A stretch of DNA of 64,000 nt from Streptomyces sp. NBC_00078 (lineage in GTDB: Bacteria > Actinomycetota > Actinomycetes > Streptomycetales > Streptomycetaceae). Of the stretch, positions 36,803-45,201 are shown in pieces. Made by a program: the position numbers and the translations under genes. A model generated the notes under the pieces. The model was not told the DNA's origin and made no database searches. It was given only the letters and a program-made list of their open reading frames with translations. The stretch covers positions 8,308,001-8,372,000 of the forward strand of contig NZ_JAPELX010000001.1 of assembly GCF_026343335.1 (NCBI RefSeq), in the 5' to 3' direction. Position 1 is the first letter of the stretch. Each line of letters begins with the position of its first letter.

Positions 36803-38305
36803 TTACACGTCCTTCTCCACCGGCACCTTCTGCGACAGCGGTGCCGCGATCCCGTTCAAGGACGGCGAAGTCCCGTTCGGGGTGGGTGCGTTCTGGTTCA
36901 TCGAAGCCAGCAGCTGGCGGGCCAGGCCGAGGCCGGTACCGCCCATGGTGAGCGCCTTGGCGAGCATCTCGGCCATGCCGTCGGCACCGTTGAGCACCAC
37001 CATGTTGTCGACGCTGCCGAACGCGGACGCGCCGGCCTTGACGATCTCCGGCCAGTTCTCCGCGAGTTGCTGGGCGACGACGGCCTCCTGGTTCTCGGCC
37101 AGGGCCGAGGCCCGTGCCTTGATGGCCTCCGCCTCGGCGAGGCCCTTGGCCTTGATGGCCTCCGCGTCCGCCAGGCCCCTCGCCTGAGCCGCGGCCGCCT
37201 CGGCCTCACCGGTGGCCCGGGTGGCAGCTGCCATGGCGGAGCCGCGCGACTTGGTCGCCTCGGCCTCGGCACTCGCGGCCGTCTTGACCCGGGTCGCCTC
37301 GGCCGCCGCCGCGAGCTCCGTCTCCTTCGCCTTGGCCTGCGCTGCCGAGATACGCGCGTCACGCTCGCCCTCGGCCAGCGTGCGCTTCTCGTAGGCCTTG
37401 GCGTCCGCGGGCTTGCGGACGTCCGCCTGGAGCTGCTGTTCCCGCCGGTGGGCCTCGAGTTCGGCGACCCGGGTCTCCTGGACCACGACCTCCTGCCGGG
37501 CCGCGGCGTCGGCGAGCGGACCGGCCTGGCGCGCCTTCGCGCCCGCCTTGTCACGCTCGGCCTGGTAGCCGGCCTGGAGGATCTCGCTGTCCCGGGTGGC
37601 CTGGGCCATCCGTGCGAACGACTGCTGTTCGGCCTCGGTGGCGAGACGGTTCGCCTCCGCCTGGGCGATCCGGGCGTCCCGCTGGACGGCCGCCGCGTGC
37701 GGCATCGCCAGATTCTGGATGTACCCGGTCGGGTCCTCGATCTCATGGATCTGCAGGGAGTCGACGATGAGCCCCAGCTTCTCCATCTCCGTGCCGCAGG
37801 CGGCCCGGGTCTGCCCGGTGAGTTTCTCCCGGTCGCGGATCATGTCCTCGACCGTCAACCCGCCCACGATGGACCGCAGATGACCTGCGAACACGTTGTG
37901 CACCCGCTCGGACATCAGCTTCTGCTGGTCGAGGAAGCGACGGGCCGCGTTGGCGATCGACACGTAGTCGTCGCCCACCTTGAAGATGACCACGCCCCGC
38001 ACCTTGAGCGGAATGCCCTGGTGCGTCGCGCAGTCCACGTGGAGTTCGGTCTCGTTCAGGTCGAGCGACAGCTTGCGCACCGCCTGCACACCGGGCAGCA
38101 CCAGCGTGCCGCGCCCGGTGACGATGCGGAATCCCATGCCCTCCCCGAGGCCCTCCGTCTTGTGCTTGGAGCCTGAGATGACCAGTGCCTCGTTGGGTTC
38201 CGCGACCCGCCACATCAGCTTGAACAGACCGATCAGAGCGAGAACGGCGGCGACCACCACTCCCGCAACGACGCCGACAATCATCGGCATACGCCCCCTT
38301 TGCAT
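36803..38305 (-). CDS. Flotillin-family SPFH protein
   Basis: A 500-residue membrane scaffold protein. One N-terminal membrane segment (about 8-28) is followed by the SPFH/PHB domain (about 30-215; VRGVVIFKVGDDYVSIANAARRFL) and a long Ala/Glu-rich coiled coil (about 215-430). The coil has repeated AEA-type runs that mediate oligomerisation, as in YuaG/FloT. Bacterial flotillins organise membrane microdomains. ATG 38305 has AAGGG upstream; ATG 38290 is a second choice. Confidence 0.92.
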   Translation of the reverse strand: MQRGRMPMIVGVVAGVVVAAVLALIGLFKLMWRVAEPNEALVISGSKHKTEGLGEGMGFRIVTGRGTLVLPGVQAVRKLSLDLNETELHVDCATHQGIPLKVRGVVIFKVGDDYVSIANAARRFLDQQKLMSERVHNVFAGHLRSIVGGLTVEDMIRDREKLTGQTRAACGTEMEKLGLIVDSLQIHEIEDPTGYIQNLAMPHAAAVQRDARIAQAEANRLATEAEQQSFARMAQATRDSEILQAGYQAERDKAGAKARQAGPLADAAARQEVVVQETRVAELEAHRREQQLQADVRKPADAKAYEKRTLAEGERDARISAAQAKAKETELAAAAEATRVKTAASAEAEATKSRGSAMAAATRATGEAEAAAAQARGLADAEAIKAKGLAEAEAIKARASALAENQEAVVAQQLAENWPEIVKAGASAFGSVDNMVVLNGADGMAEMLAKALTMGGTGLGLARQLLASMNQNAPTPNGTSPSLNGIAAPLSQKVPVEKDV

Positions 38306-38422
38306 GGTGCCCTTTCGGCACCGAACGATGGGAGTGTGCTCCTCGGCGACCCCCGGGTGAAGGCGCTGACGAATCCTTGTCGTGTTCTTGACGCGGGGGC
38401 TCTCACCTGGCGCTGAACACGC

Positions 38423-38641
38423 TCAACTGTCGTACGCGGCCGTGACGTAGACCGTCCTTGGCGGCAGGTACTCCACCACCATCACCACCGTGCCCGGCTC
38501 GATCCGGACCGTCCCGGTGGCCGGATAGGCGAGGAAGTGCTCCGCCCCGCCCCGCACCCGGACGATCACCTCGCCGACGAGCCCGGGCCCGACCGTTCCG
38601 GTGACCCGCCCCATGAGCCCGACCATCGACGCATCGTCCAT
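38423..38641 (-). CDS. Small OB-fold (NfeD-like) partner of flotillin
   Basis: A 72-residue all-beta protein (MGRVTGTVGPGLVGEVIVRVRG, VRIEPGTVVMVVEYLPPRTVYV). It resembles the soluble OB domain of NfeD proteins, which are standard neighbours of flotillins. It is transcribed just before the flotillin gene. A TACCCT -10 six bases before the ATG suggests a leaderless message. Confidence 0.7.
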   Translation of the reverse strand: MDDASMVGLMGRVTGTVGPGLVGEVIVRVRGGAEHFLAYPATGTVRIEPGTVVMVVEYLPPRTVYVTAAYDS

Positions 38642-38667
38642 GGCCACAGGGTAAGTGCCGAACCGTC

Positions 38668-40092
38668 CTAGGCCGTAGGGAAGTCGGTGGCGATCTGCTG
38701 CGCGGGCCACGCCTCGTGCCAGCGCAGTTCGGCCTCCAGCTGCGCGGCCAGTGAGATCAACAGCGGTTCGCTGCCGGCCGGTCCGAGCAGTTGCGCCCCG
38801 ACGGGCAGCCCGCCGTCGACGAACCCGGCGGGGACGTTCACGCCGGGCCAGCCCAGCACGTTCCACGGCCAGGCGTACGGGCAGGCGGCGATCATCGCGC
38901 GGTCCGTGGCGAAGCCGCTCAGCTGCAGCATCGAGCCGATGCGCGGCGGGGGAGCGGCCGTCGTCGGCGCGAGGACCACGTCGTACGACGCGAAGAAGCC
39001 GCCGATGCGACGGTGCAGCACCGCCTCCGCCCGCCGTGCCGCCCTGAGCGGCACCCCGCCGAGCAGCCGGCCCAGCCGGGCGGCGCCGTGGGTGCGCCGG
39101 TCGAGCAGCGCGGGGAAGGGCGCCTCCTTGACGCGTTCGGCGAGGCCGGCCGTGGCACGAGGGATGAAGGTGAGCCCGATCTGGCCGTACGGCGGATCGG
39201 CTTCCTCCACGACGTGCCCCAACTCGCCCAGTTTCTCGGCGAGTTGGACCACCCGGGCGCGTACCTGCGGCTGGAGGCGTGCGGGCAGGGCGGTGAACGG
39301 CGGCTTGAGCGCGAGGGCGATACGCAGCCGGCCGGGCTCACGGCCGGCCGCTTCGGAGGCGTTGACGGCGGGGGGCCGGTGCGGGTCGTGCTCGTGGTTG
39401 CCACTCGCCGCGTCGAGGAGGAGAGCCGCGTCCGCGACCGTTCGGGCGAGGGTGCCGTTGACCGTGATGCCCTGGAAGGACTCGCCGCGCGGCCAGGTGG
39501 AGATGCGGCCGCGCTGCGGCTTGATGCCGATGAGGTGGGTCCAGGAGGCGGGGATGCGCACGGATCCGGCGCCGTCCGAACCGAGGGCGGCCGGCACGAG
39601 ACCGGCGGCGACGGCGGCGGCCGACCCGCCGGACGAGCCGCCCGGGGTGTGTTCCTGGCTCCAGGGATTACGGGTCGCGCCGAACGCGGGCCCCTCGGTG
39701 AACGGCCACTGCCCGAACTCGCAGGTGTTGGTCTTGCCGACGATCACGGCGCCGGCCGCCCGCAACCGCCGGACGGCCTCGCTGTCTTCGGCGACCGGCG
39801 GGAACTGCCCGTCGCAGCCGAAGGCGGTCGGCTCACCGGCCACGTCCGTGTCGTCCTTGACCGCCACCGGGACGCCGAGCAGCGGCCTGCGCACCCCGGC
39901 CGCCAGTTCCTTGTCCGCCGCCTCGGCCTCGGCGAGGGCGGCCTCGGCCCGCACGAGGCGGAAGGCGTTGAGGGAGGGCTGCGTCGCCTCGATCCGCGCC
40001 AGCGTCTGTTCGACGAGCGCCTGGGAGGTGACAGTGCCGTCGGCCAGCGCACGGGCGGTCTCCAGCAAGCCTGCGGAACGGTCGGGCGTCAT
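38668..40092 (-). CDS. Amidase (amidase-signature family)
   Basis: A 474-residue amidase-signature hydrolase with the Ser-cisSer-Lys triad: Lys79 in VAVKDD, Ser153/154 in GGSSGGSAAA, and the nucleophile Ser177 in DGAGSVRIPAS. Full length for the family; no GatB/C partner and no signal peptide, so it is a catabolic amidase of unknown substrate. GGAGG precedes the ATG. Confidence 0.92.
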   Translation of the reverse strand: MTPDRSAGLLETARALADGTVTSQALVEQTLARIEATQPSLNAFRLVRAEAALAEAEAADKELAAGVRRPLLGVPVAVKDDTDVAGEPTAFGCDGQFPPVAEDSEAVRRLRAAGAVIVGKTNTCEFGQWPFTEGPAFGATRNPWSQEHTPGGSSGGSAAAVAAGLVPAALGSDGAGSVRIPASWTHLIGIKPQRGRISTWPRGESFQGITVNGTLARTVADAALLLDAASGNHEHDPHRPPAVNASEAAGREPGRLRIALALKPPFTALPARLQPQVRARVVQLAEKLGELGHVVEEADPPYGQIGLTFIPRATAGLAERVKEAPFPALLDRRTHGAARLGRLLGGVPLRAARRAEAVLHRRIGGFFASYDVVLAPTTAAPPPRIGSMLQLSGFATDRAMIAACPYAWPWNVLGWPGVNVPAGFVDGGLPVGAQLLGPAGSEPLLISLAAQLEAELRWHEAWPAQQIATDFPTA

Positions 40093-40119
40093 ACGGCACA
40101 CCTCCGGGACGGCAATGTC

Positions 40120-40131
40120 TACCGAACGGTA
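40120..40131. promoter_or_regulatory. TACCGAACGGTA operator candidate
   Basis: A 12-bp inverted repeat (TACCG-AA-CGGTA) 28 bp upstream of the amidase start, of the type bound by TetR-family repressors. Confidence 0.4.
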
Positions 40132-40187
40132 ACGTCCGAAAGCGCTTCGCCGGAACGCCCCGCGGTGACCGGCAGCCGGATGGGCGT

Positions 40188-41210
40188 CTACAACGGCGCC
40201 GGGGAAGAAGCACCGGCGATGAGCAGACGGGGAGTTCCCGTGCCGTCCGCGGGCACGCTCCACAGGTCGCTGCGGCCGACCTTGCCTTCGGCCGGGAGGG
40301 CGTAGGCGACGGTGTGGTCGTCGAGCCAGGTGGCCTGGTCGTCGACGCTGTGGCGTTCGGCCAGCGCCGTCTCCTTGAGGGTCCTCAGGTCGAGGACGTA
40401 CTCGTGCCAGAGGTCGGTGCGGGACAGGATCCGCTTCTTGAAGGCGACGCGGGTCCCGTCGGGGGACAGGGACGGACACTCCACGTTCTCGGCCAGGGTC
40501 GTGACCGTGTGCCGGGAGAGCGAACCCCGTACCAGGTAGGTCTTGTTGGAGGTGTTGAGGGTGGCGTAGAAGGTCTCGTCGTCTGAGGCGAAGGTGACAC
40601 CCCAGAAGTTGATGTCCGATGCGTGGTAGGGCTTGCCGTCCCGGAGGACGGTGAAGGTCTCCAGGCTGGGAGTCAGCCGCATGGTGCGGGTGTCCAGGAT
40701 CGAGGTGCGGGTGGAGAAGAAGGCCGAGGAATAGGACTCGCCGGAGACGAAGACGGTCCAGGCGACCAGGTTGCCGCTGGGTGAGACCCGGGCTCGGCTG
40801 GGGGTGCCCGCGAGCGGGAAGGTGTGCCGGGTGCGGAGGTTCGCGTCCACGAGCAGGGCACTGTTGCTCTGCTTGAGGACACCGGTGGTGGACTGGAGGC
40901 AGACGCCCGTGCCGGCGGCCGCGTAGAAACGTGCGCACTTCAGGTCCGAGGCGATGCGCCTGCCGCCGGGGCCGGTGGCGGGAACCGAGGCGACCGCTGT
41001 GCGGTGCGGACCGGCAGCCCCGTTCACAAAGACCAGGCGGCTCTTCTGATCGAGTGTCAACGTGCCCGCGCCGACCGCGGGTCCGCCCGCCTGTGGCTGG
41101 TTCGCGCGGTCCGCGCGGGCGGCGGCGTGCAGGACGACGCCGGTTCCCACGCCCGCGAGCACCAGGACCGCCGCGACGAGTACGAGCAGGCGGCGGCGCG
41201 TGGATGTCAT
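40188..41210 (-). CDS. TolB-like beta-propeller exported protein
   Basis: A 340-residue protein with an N-terminal signal anchor (RRRLLVLVAAVLVLAGVG) and WD40/TolB-like repeats (RARVSPSGNLVAWTVF, CPSLSPDGTRVAFKK, DLWSVPADGTGTPRLL). Probably faces the outside of the membrane; partner unknown. It follows the MFS gene by 32 bp in a GT2-MFS-propeller operon. Confidence 0.8.
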   Translation of the reverse strand: MTSTRRRLLVLVAAVLVLAGVGTGVVLHAAARADRANQPQAGGPAVGAGTLTLDQKSRLVFVNGAAGPHRTAVASVPATGPGGRRIASDLKCARFYAAAGTGVCLQSTTGVLKQSNSALLVDANLRTRHTFPLAGTPSRARVSPSGNLVAWTVFVSGESYSSAFFSTRTSILDTRTMRLTPSLETFTVLRDGKPYHASDINFWGVTFASDDETFYATLNTSNKTYLVRGSLSRHTVTTLAENVECPSLSPDGTRVAFKKRILSRTDLWHEYVLDLRTLKETALAERHSVDDQATWLDDHTVAYALPAEGKVGRSDLWSVPADGTGTPRLLIAGASSPAPL

Positions 41211-41242
41211 CTGGATCCTTGTGGTTCTTGTCGCTGACGTGG

Positions 41243-42538
41243 TCATCGGGTTGTTTCGGCAGGTCGCAGCACGATGCTTGCGACGCCCGCGCAGCACAGC
41301 AGGCCGATCGCCGAGCCGGCCAGTGCCGGGCCGTCTCCCCACACCGTCCAGGCGGCGCCGAAGGCGAGCGAGCAGCAGAACCGGGCCAGCGCCTGGCTGG
41401 TGCCGACGAGGGCCAGACCGCTGGCGCGCAGACGGTCGGGCACGATGGCGGCGAGGGCGGCGGGGAGCACCCCGTCCGTGGCCGCGTAGAACGTGCCGTG
41501 CAGGGCGAGTACGGCGGCGGGCAGGGCCGGTGTGGCCGGGGCCCACAGGAGGAGGGCGTAACCGGCGAGCAGAACCGCGTGCCCGGTGAGGAACACGGTG
41601 CGGCGCCCGATCCGGTCGGCCAGGGCGCCGACGGGCACGGCCAGCAGCAGGAAGACGGCGGCGGTGCCGAGCGGCAGCAGCGGGAACCACTCCTCACCGA
41701 TGCCCGCGCGCCGTTGCAGGAGAAGGTAGACGAAGGCGTCGCTGACGGTGGTCAGGCCGAGGAGTGCGGCGCACCCGGCGAGCGCCCGTAGTGGGGGCAG
41801 GCGCAGCAGCGCCAGCGCTTCGCGTACCCGGACGGGCTGCCTGCCGTCCGCCACAACGGCTTCGTCAACGGCTTCGTCAGCTGCCTCGTCCGTCTTCGGG
41901 GCGGGCTGTCTGCCCGGCACGAACAGCACCAGCACGAGCACACCGAGCACGGCGACGCATGCGCTCACGCCGAACACGGCGTCGTAGCCGTCCACGGCCG
42001 CGCGCAGGATGAGGAAGGCCGCGAGCGGGCCGAGCATCGCGCCGGTGGTGTCCATCGCGCGGTGCACGCCGAAGGCCCGGCCCTGCCTCGCGGCCGGAGC
42101 GGACAGGGAGATCATCGCGTCCCGCGGGGCGGTGCGCAGGCCCTTGCCGGTCCGGTCCAGGGCGAGGACCGTGCCGAGTGTGCCGATGCTGCCCGCGAGC
42201 AGGAGCAGCGGCTTGCACAGCGCGGACAGGCCGTAGCCGAGCCCCGCCATCAGCTTGTGGTTGCGCACCCGGTCGGCGAGGTGACCGCCGGTCAGCTGGA
42301 CCAGTGCGCTGACGCCGTTGTAGACGCCGTCGAGGGTGCCGAATCCCAGCGGGCTGAAGCCGAGCGTGGTGACGAGGTAGAGCGGCAGGACGGCGGTGAC
42401 CATTTCCGAGGATATGTCGGTGATCAGGCTGACCGTGCCCAGCACGAGGACGACCGGGGCGACCGTGCGCCCCGGTCCGCGTCTTCGGGCCGGGTCGGTG
42501 CCCGCCTTCACAGGCGCGGAACGGTCGGTGAGGTACAA
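41243..42538 (-). CDS. MFS transporter
   Basis: A 431-residue major-facilitator protein with about 12 predicted helices in two halves and an acidic/alanine central loop (TDEAADEAVDEAVV). The helix 2-3 loop motif appears as GGHLADRVRNHK and its second-half copy as GALADRIGRRT. Expected to be a drug or metabolite exporter; the substrate is unknown. 24 bp separate it from the upstream glycosyltransferase. Confidence 0.88.
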   Translation of the reverse strand: MYLTDRSAPVKAGTDPARRRGPGRTVAPVVLVLGTVSLITDISSEMVTAVLPLYLVTTLGFSPLGFGTLDGVYNGVSALVQLTGGHLADRVRNHKLMAGLGYGLSALCKPLLLLAGSIGTLGTVLALDRTGKGLRTAPRDAMISLSAPAARQGRAFGVHRAMDTTGAMLGPLAAFLILRAAVDGYDAVFGVSACVAVLGVLVLVLFVPGRQPAPKTDEAADEAVDEAVVADGRQPVRVREALALLRLPPLRALAGCAALLGLTTVSDAFVYLLLQRRAGIGEEWFPLLPLGTAAVFLLLAVPVGALADRIGRRTVFLTGHAVLLAGYALLLWAPATPALPAAVLALHGTFYAATDGVLPAALAAIVPDRLRASGLALVGTSQALARFCCSLAFGAAWTVWGDGPALAGSAIGLLCCAGVASIVLRPAETTR

Positions 42539-42562
42539 GACGTGGCTCCTGGTGCGGTGGGA

Positions 42563-43477
42563 TCAGTTCTGCCGGCTGCTCTCGTCCCGTAGCCAGGTGC
42601 CGAAGTCCTGTGCCCGGATGGCCTTTCTGGCTCCCCGCCGGGCGGCGACCGCTGCCGCGAGGAAGACCACGACGCTCGCGAGGAGCTTCGGCTCGCCGCG
42701 GACCAAGGCCGCGAGATCAGCCTTGCTCGTGCGCGTCGAGACTTCTTCCGGTTCTTGATGCCGATCGGCCGGTTCCTGATGTGGATCGGCCGGTTCCTGA
42801 CGCTGCTCGGCCGGTGTCTGATGCTGTTCGACCTGGGCGGTGGACACCGCCGCCCGGATCCGCCGCTTGATCAAGTCCCGCCAGGTGCGCGGCGGTTGGA
42901 TCACGACGCGGGCCGCGTCGACCACGAGCCGTTCCTTCGGGGCGAACGCCAGGGAGGCGGCCAGGTCGTCCGCCATCAGCGGCGGCAGTGCCGCGATCCG
43001 GGCGTGCCCGGCCTTGGAGACCGCGATGACGCCCCGGCCGAACAGCCCCTCGCGGACGGCGGGGAGCCGCCGCCACACCTGGTAGTAGGCGCGTACCCGC
43101 CAAGCGCAGGCGGCGAGCGGGATCTGCCGTTCGGGGGCGGTGGCGAGGATGCCCGAGGCCTCGTCCTGCAGCGGCTCGGCCAGCGCCCGCGCCCCGGCGC
43201 CCGTGATCACCACGTCGGCGTCCACGTAGAGACGGGGAAAGCCGCGCGCGTGGTCGTCACCCGCCCGCAGAGCGGCGTGCTTCGACGGGACGGGGATCTC
43301 CACCACCCGCACGCGTGGCCCACGGGCAGCCGCGACCCGCGCGGTGTCGTCCGTGCAGCCATTGCATACGACGAGGATGTCGGTGTCGTCCTCGGGTGCG
43401 GAATCAGCCAACAGTGAATCGAGGAGTCTGCCGAGGACAGGCGCCTCATTGTGGGCCGGGATCACGATGCTGGTCAC
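42563..43477 (-). CDS. GT2-family glycosyltransferase with repeat linker
   Basis: A 304-residue GT-A enzyme: IVIPAHNEAPVLGRLLDSLL at the N-terminus, DILVVCNGCTDDT, and the metal-binding YVDADV. A hydrophilic linker of four 7-residue Gln/Pro-rich repeats (for example RQEPADP) joins the catalytic part to a C-terminal hydrophobic segment (LLASVVVFLAAAVAA) that may anchor it. First gene of the leftward operon, divergent from the polysaccharide locus. GTG start. Confidence 0.85.
   Translation of the reverse strand: MTSIVIPAHNEAPVLGRLLDSLLADSAPEDDTDILVVCNGCTDDTARVAAARGPRVRVVEIPVPSKHAALRAGDDHARGFPRLYVDADVVITGAGARALAEPLQDEASGILATAPERQIPLAACAWRVRAYYQVWRRLPAVREGLFGRGVIAVSKAGHARIAALPPLMADDLAASLAFAPKERLVVDAARVVIQPPRTWRDLIKRRIRAAVSTAQVEQHQTPAEQRQEPADPHQEPADRHQEPEEVSTRTSKADLAALVRGEPKLLASVVVFLAAAVAARRGARKAIRAQDFGTWLRDESSRQN
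42748..42831. repeat. Four tandem 21-bp repeats
   Basis: Four head-to-tail copies of a 21-bp unit (CCGGTTCCTGATGNNGATCGG) in frame within the glycosyltransferase gene. Copies 1-3 are close and the fourth is diverged. Copy-number change would lengthen or shorten the linker without a frameshift. Confidence 0.8.
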
Positions 43478-43553
43478 GCGGGCAGTATGCCGCCGGTGTC
43501 GCTAATGCGACATGTGTTTCATCCAACTGTTCCCGAGACCGCGCCCCGTGGTC

Positions 43554-43559
43554 TAGATT
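43554..43559 (+). promoter_or_regulatory. Possible -10 of the polysaccharide operon
   Basis: TAGATT about 200 bp before the first gene, inside TCTAGATTGACG. If used, it gives a leader of about 195 nt carrying the structured elements at 43646-43692. No clear -35. Confidence 0.3.
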
Positions 43560-43645
43560 GACGACCGCCGGACCGGTTTGGGTGGGGAACAGGTTCTTGA
43601 TGGCATCTCACGGTACGGCTTTGTGAACGAATTTGATCAGTCAGG

Positions 43646-43692
43646 CCAGCATGCTGGAAGCATGGGGCAGTTGGGGAACTGCCGAAGCTTCC
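43646..43692 (+). promoter_or_regulatory. Structured leader: palindrome and competing stem-loop
   Basis: CCAGCATGCTGG (43646-43657) is a perfect 12-bp palindrome. Overlapping it, GGAAGC (43656-43661) pairs with GCTTCC (43687-43692), and inside this GGCAGTT (43666-43672) pairs with AACTGCC (43677-43683) around a GGGG loop. The two structures share bases 43656-43657, so they compete. It lies 70 nt before the first gene of the locus. Confidence 0.5.
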
Positions 43693-43761
43693 ATCACTTT
43701 CCAGTGCCGCTTCGCCGAGGGCACTTCGGTCAGGGGTAGCCGCGCATGTGGTGGGGGGCGC

Positions 43762-45201
43762 ATGACCATTGAGGTCACGCATGAGCAAGTGGTCGTGGAA
43801 CACGCGCGTCCACAAGGTCGTCGAAGACGTTGGGAACGGAAGTACCGGATCGTCCTGATGGTCGCGGACGGCTTGGCAGCCGCTACCGCGGCCTTCTTGA
43901 TCCACGCTGCCTACGGCCGCTGGGCGGTGGCCTTGGTGCTGCCGCCGACCTGGATCCTGGCCATGCTGGCCCACCGCTCCTACGACCGCGGCACCCTGGG
44001 TCTGGGCACCGAGGAGTACCGACGGGTGCTGCGAGGCGCCGTCGCGCTGCCGGCACTGGCCGCGGTCGCGCACTGGCTGGTCGCCCACGATTCGGGCCTC
44101 CTTCATGACATGACCATGGCTGCGATCCCGGTCGCCGCGATCGCCCTGCCGGTCCGGTACCTGCTGCGCCGCCGGCTGCACAGACGGTGGGCGAGGGGCC
44201 GGGACCGGAGCGCGACGCTCCTGGTCGGGCCGGCGAACGGCATCGTGGAGCTGGTCGGAGTGCTGCGGCGCGGCGGCACGCACGAACTGCAGGCCGTCGG
44301 CGTGTGCCTGAGCGATCCGGAAAACGCCGCGGAGGTACGCAAGTTGGGGCTTCCCGTCCTCGGCGGATTCGGCGACATGAACGACGTCGTCCACGCCCTC
44401 GGCATCAGCACCGTGGTGGCACTGCCGGTTCCCGACTCCGATTTCTCCGTCCTGCGCCGGATGTCCTGGGCGGCGGCCGCACAGGGCGTCGACTTCCTGC
44501 TCGCCCCCGTACTGGCCGACGTGTCCACCTCACGCCTGGCGGTACGGCCCACCAACGGGGTGCCGCTGGTGCGGGTCAAGGCACCCGACCTCTCGCGGAC
44601 CTCCCGGCTGCCCAAGGAACTGCTGGATCGTTCCTTCGCGGCGGCGCTCCTGCTGCTCCTCGCGCTGCCCATGCTGCTGATCGCCCTGATCGTCCGGCTG
44701 GACAGCTCCGGGGCGGCACTCTTCCGGCAGCAGCGGGTGGGCCGGTACGGCGACCACTTCACCATGCTGAAGTTCCGCACGATGCGGCCGGATTCGGAGG
44801 CCCTGAGAGCGGAACTGGAGCACCTCAACCAGAACAGCGACGGCCTGTTGTTCAAGGTGAAGCACGACCCGCGGATCACCCGGGTCGGCTCGTTCCTCCG
44901 CCGCAGCTCGCTCGACGAACTGCCACAGCTCATCAACGTCGCCCGGGGCCACATGTCGCTCGTCGGCCCCCGCCCGCCGCTGCCCGAGGAGGTCGAGGAG
45001 TACACGCCGGACGTCAAGCGCCGGCTGCTCGTCAAGCCCGGCCTCACCGGCCTGTGGCAGGTCAGCGGTCGCTCCGACCTGCCCTGGGACGAGGCGGTCC
45101 GGCTCGATCTCGGATACGTGGACAACTGGTCGATGGGCCTTGACCTGTCGATCCTGGCGCGCACCGGGTCCGCAGTGGTGCGAGGAACGGGGGCCTACTG
45201 A
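43762..45201 (+). CDS. Polyprenyl-phosphate sugar-1-phosphate transferase (priming enzyme)
   Basis: A 479-residue WbaP/CpsE-type initiating transferase. It should place the first sugar-1-phosphate on undecaprenyl phosphate. The N-terminal part has about four membrane helices and a nucleotide-binding-like domain (ATLLVGPANGIVELVGVL). The C-terminal catalytic domain from about residue 285 has the membrane hairpin (LLDRSFAAALLLLLALP), FTMLKFRTM, SLDELPQLINV, SLVGPRPPLPEE and KPGLTGLWQVSGRS. First gene of the rightward locus. ATG 43762 was chosen because GGGGGG precedes it and the upstream extension is not conserved. Confidence 0.92.
   Translation: MTIEVTHEQVVVEHARPQGRRRRWERKYRIVLMVADGLAAATAAFLIHAAYGRWAVALVLPPTWILAMLAHRSYDRGTLGLGTEEYRRVLRGAVALPALAAVAHWLVAHDSGLLHDMTMAAIPVAAIALPVRYLLRRRLHRRWARGRDRSATLLVGPANGIVELVGVLRRGGTHELQAVGVCLSDPENAAEVRKLGLPVLGGFGDMNDVVHALGISTVVALPVPDSDFSVLRRMSWAAAAQGVDFLLAPVLADVSTSRLAVRPTNGVPLVRVKAPDLSRTSRLPKELLDRSFAAALLLLLALPMLLIALIVRLDSSGAALFRQQRVGRYGDHFTMLKFRTMRPDSEALRAELEHLNQNSDGLLFKVKHDPRITRVGSFLRRSSLDELPQLINVARGHMSLVGPRPPLPEEVEEYTPDVKRRLLVKPGLTGLWQVSGRSDLPWDEAVRLDLGYVDNWSMGLDLSILARTGSAVVRGTGAY

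Noticed and set aside
38668..41697. A 1009-codon frame spanning the amidase and upstream sequence
   Set aside because: Only the last 474 codons match a family; the rest is out of frame with the propeller and MFS genes.
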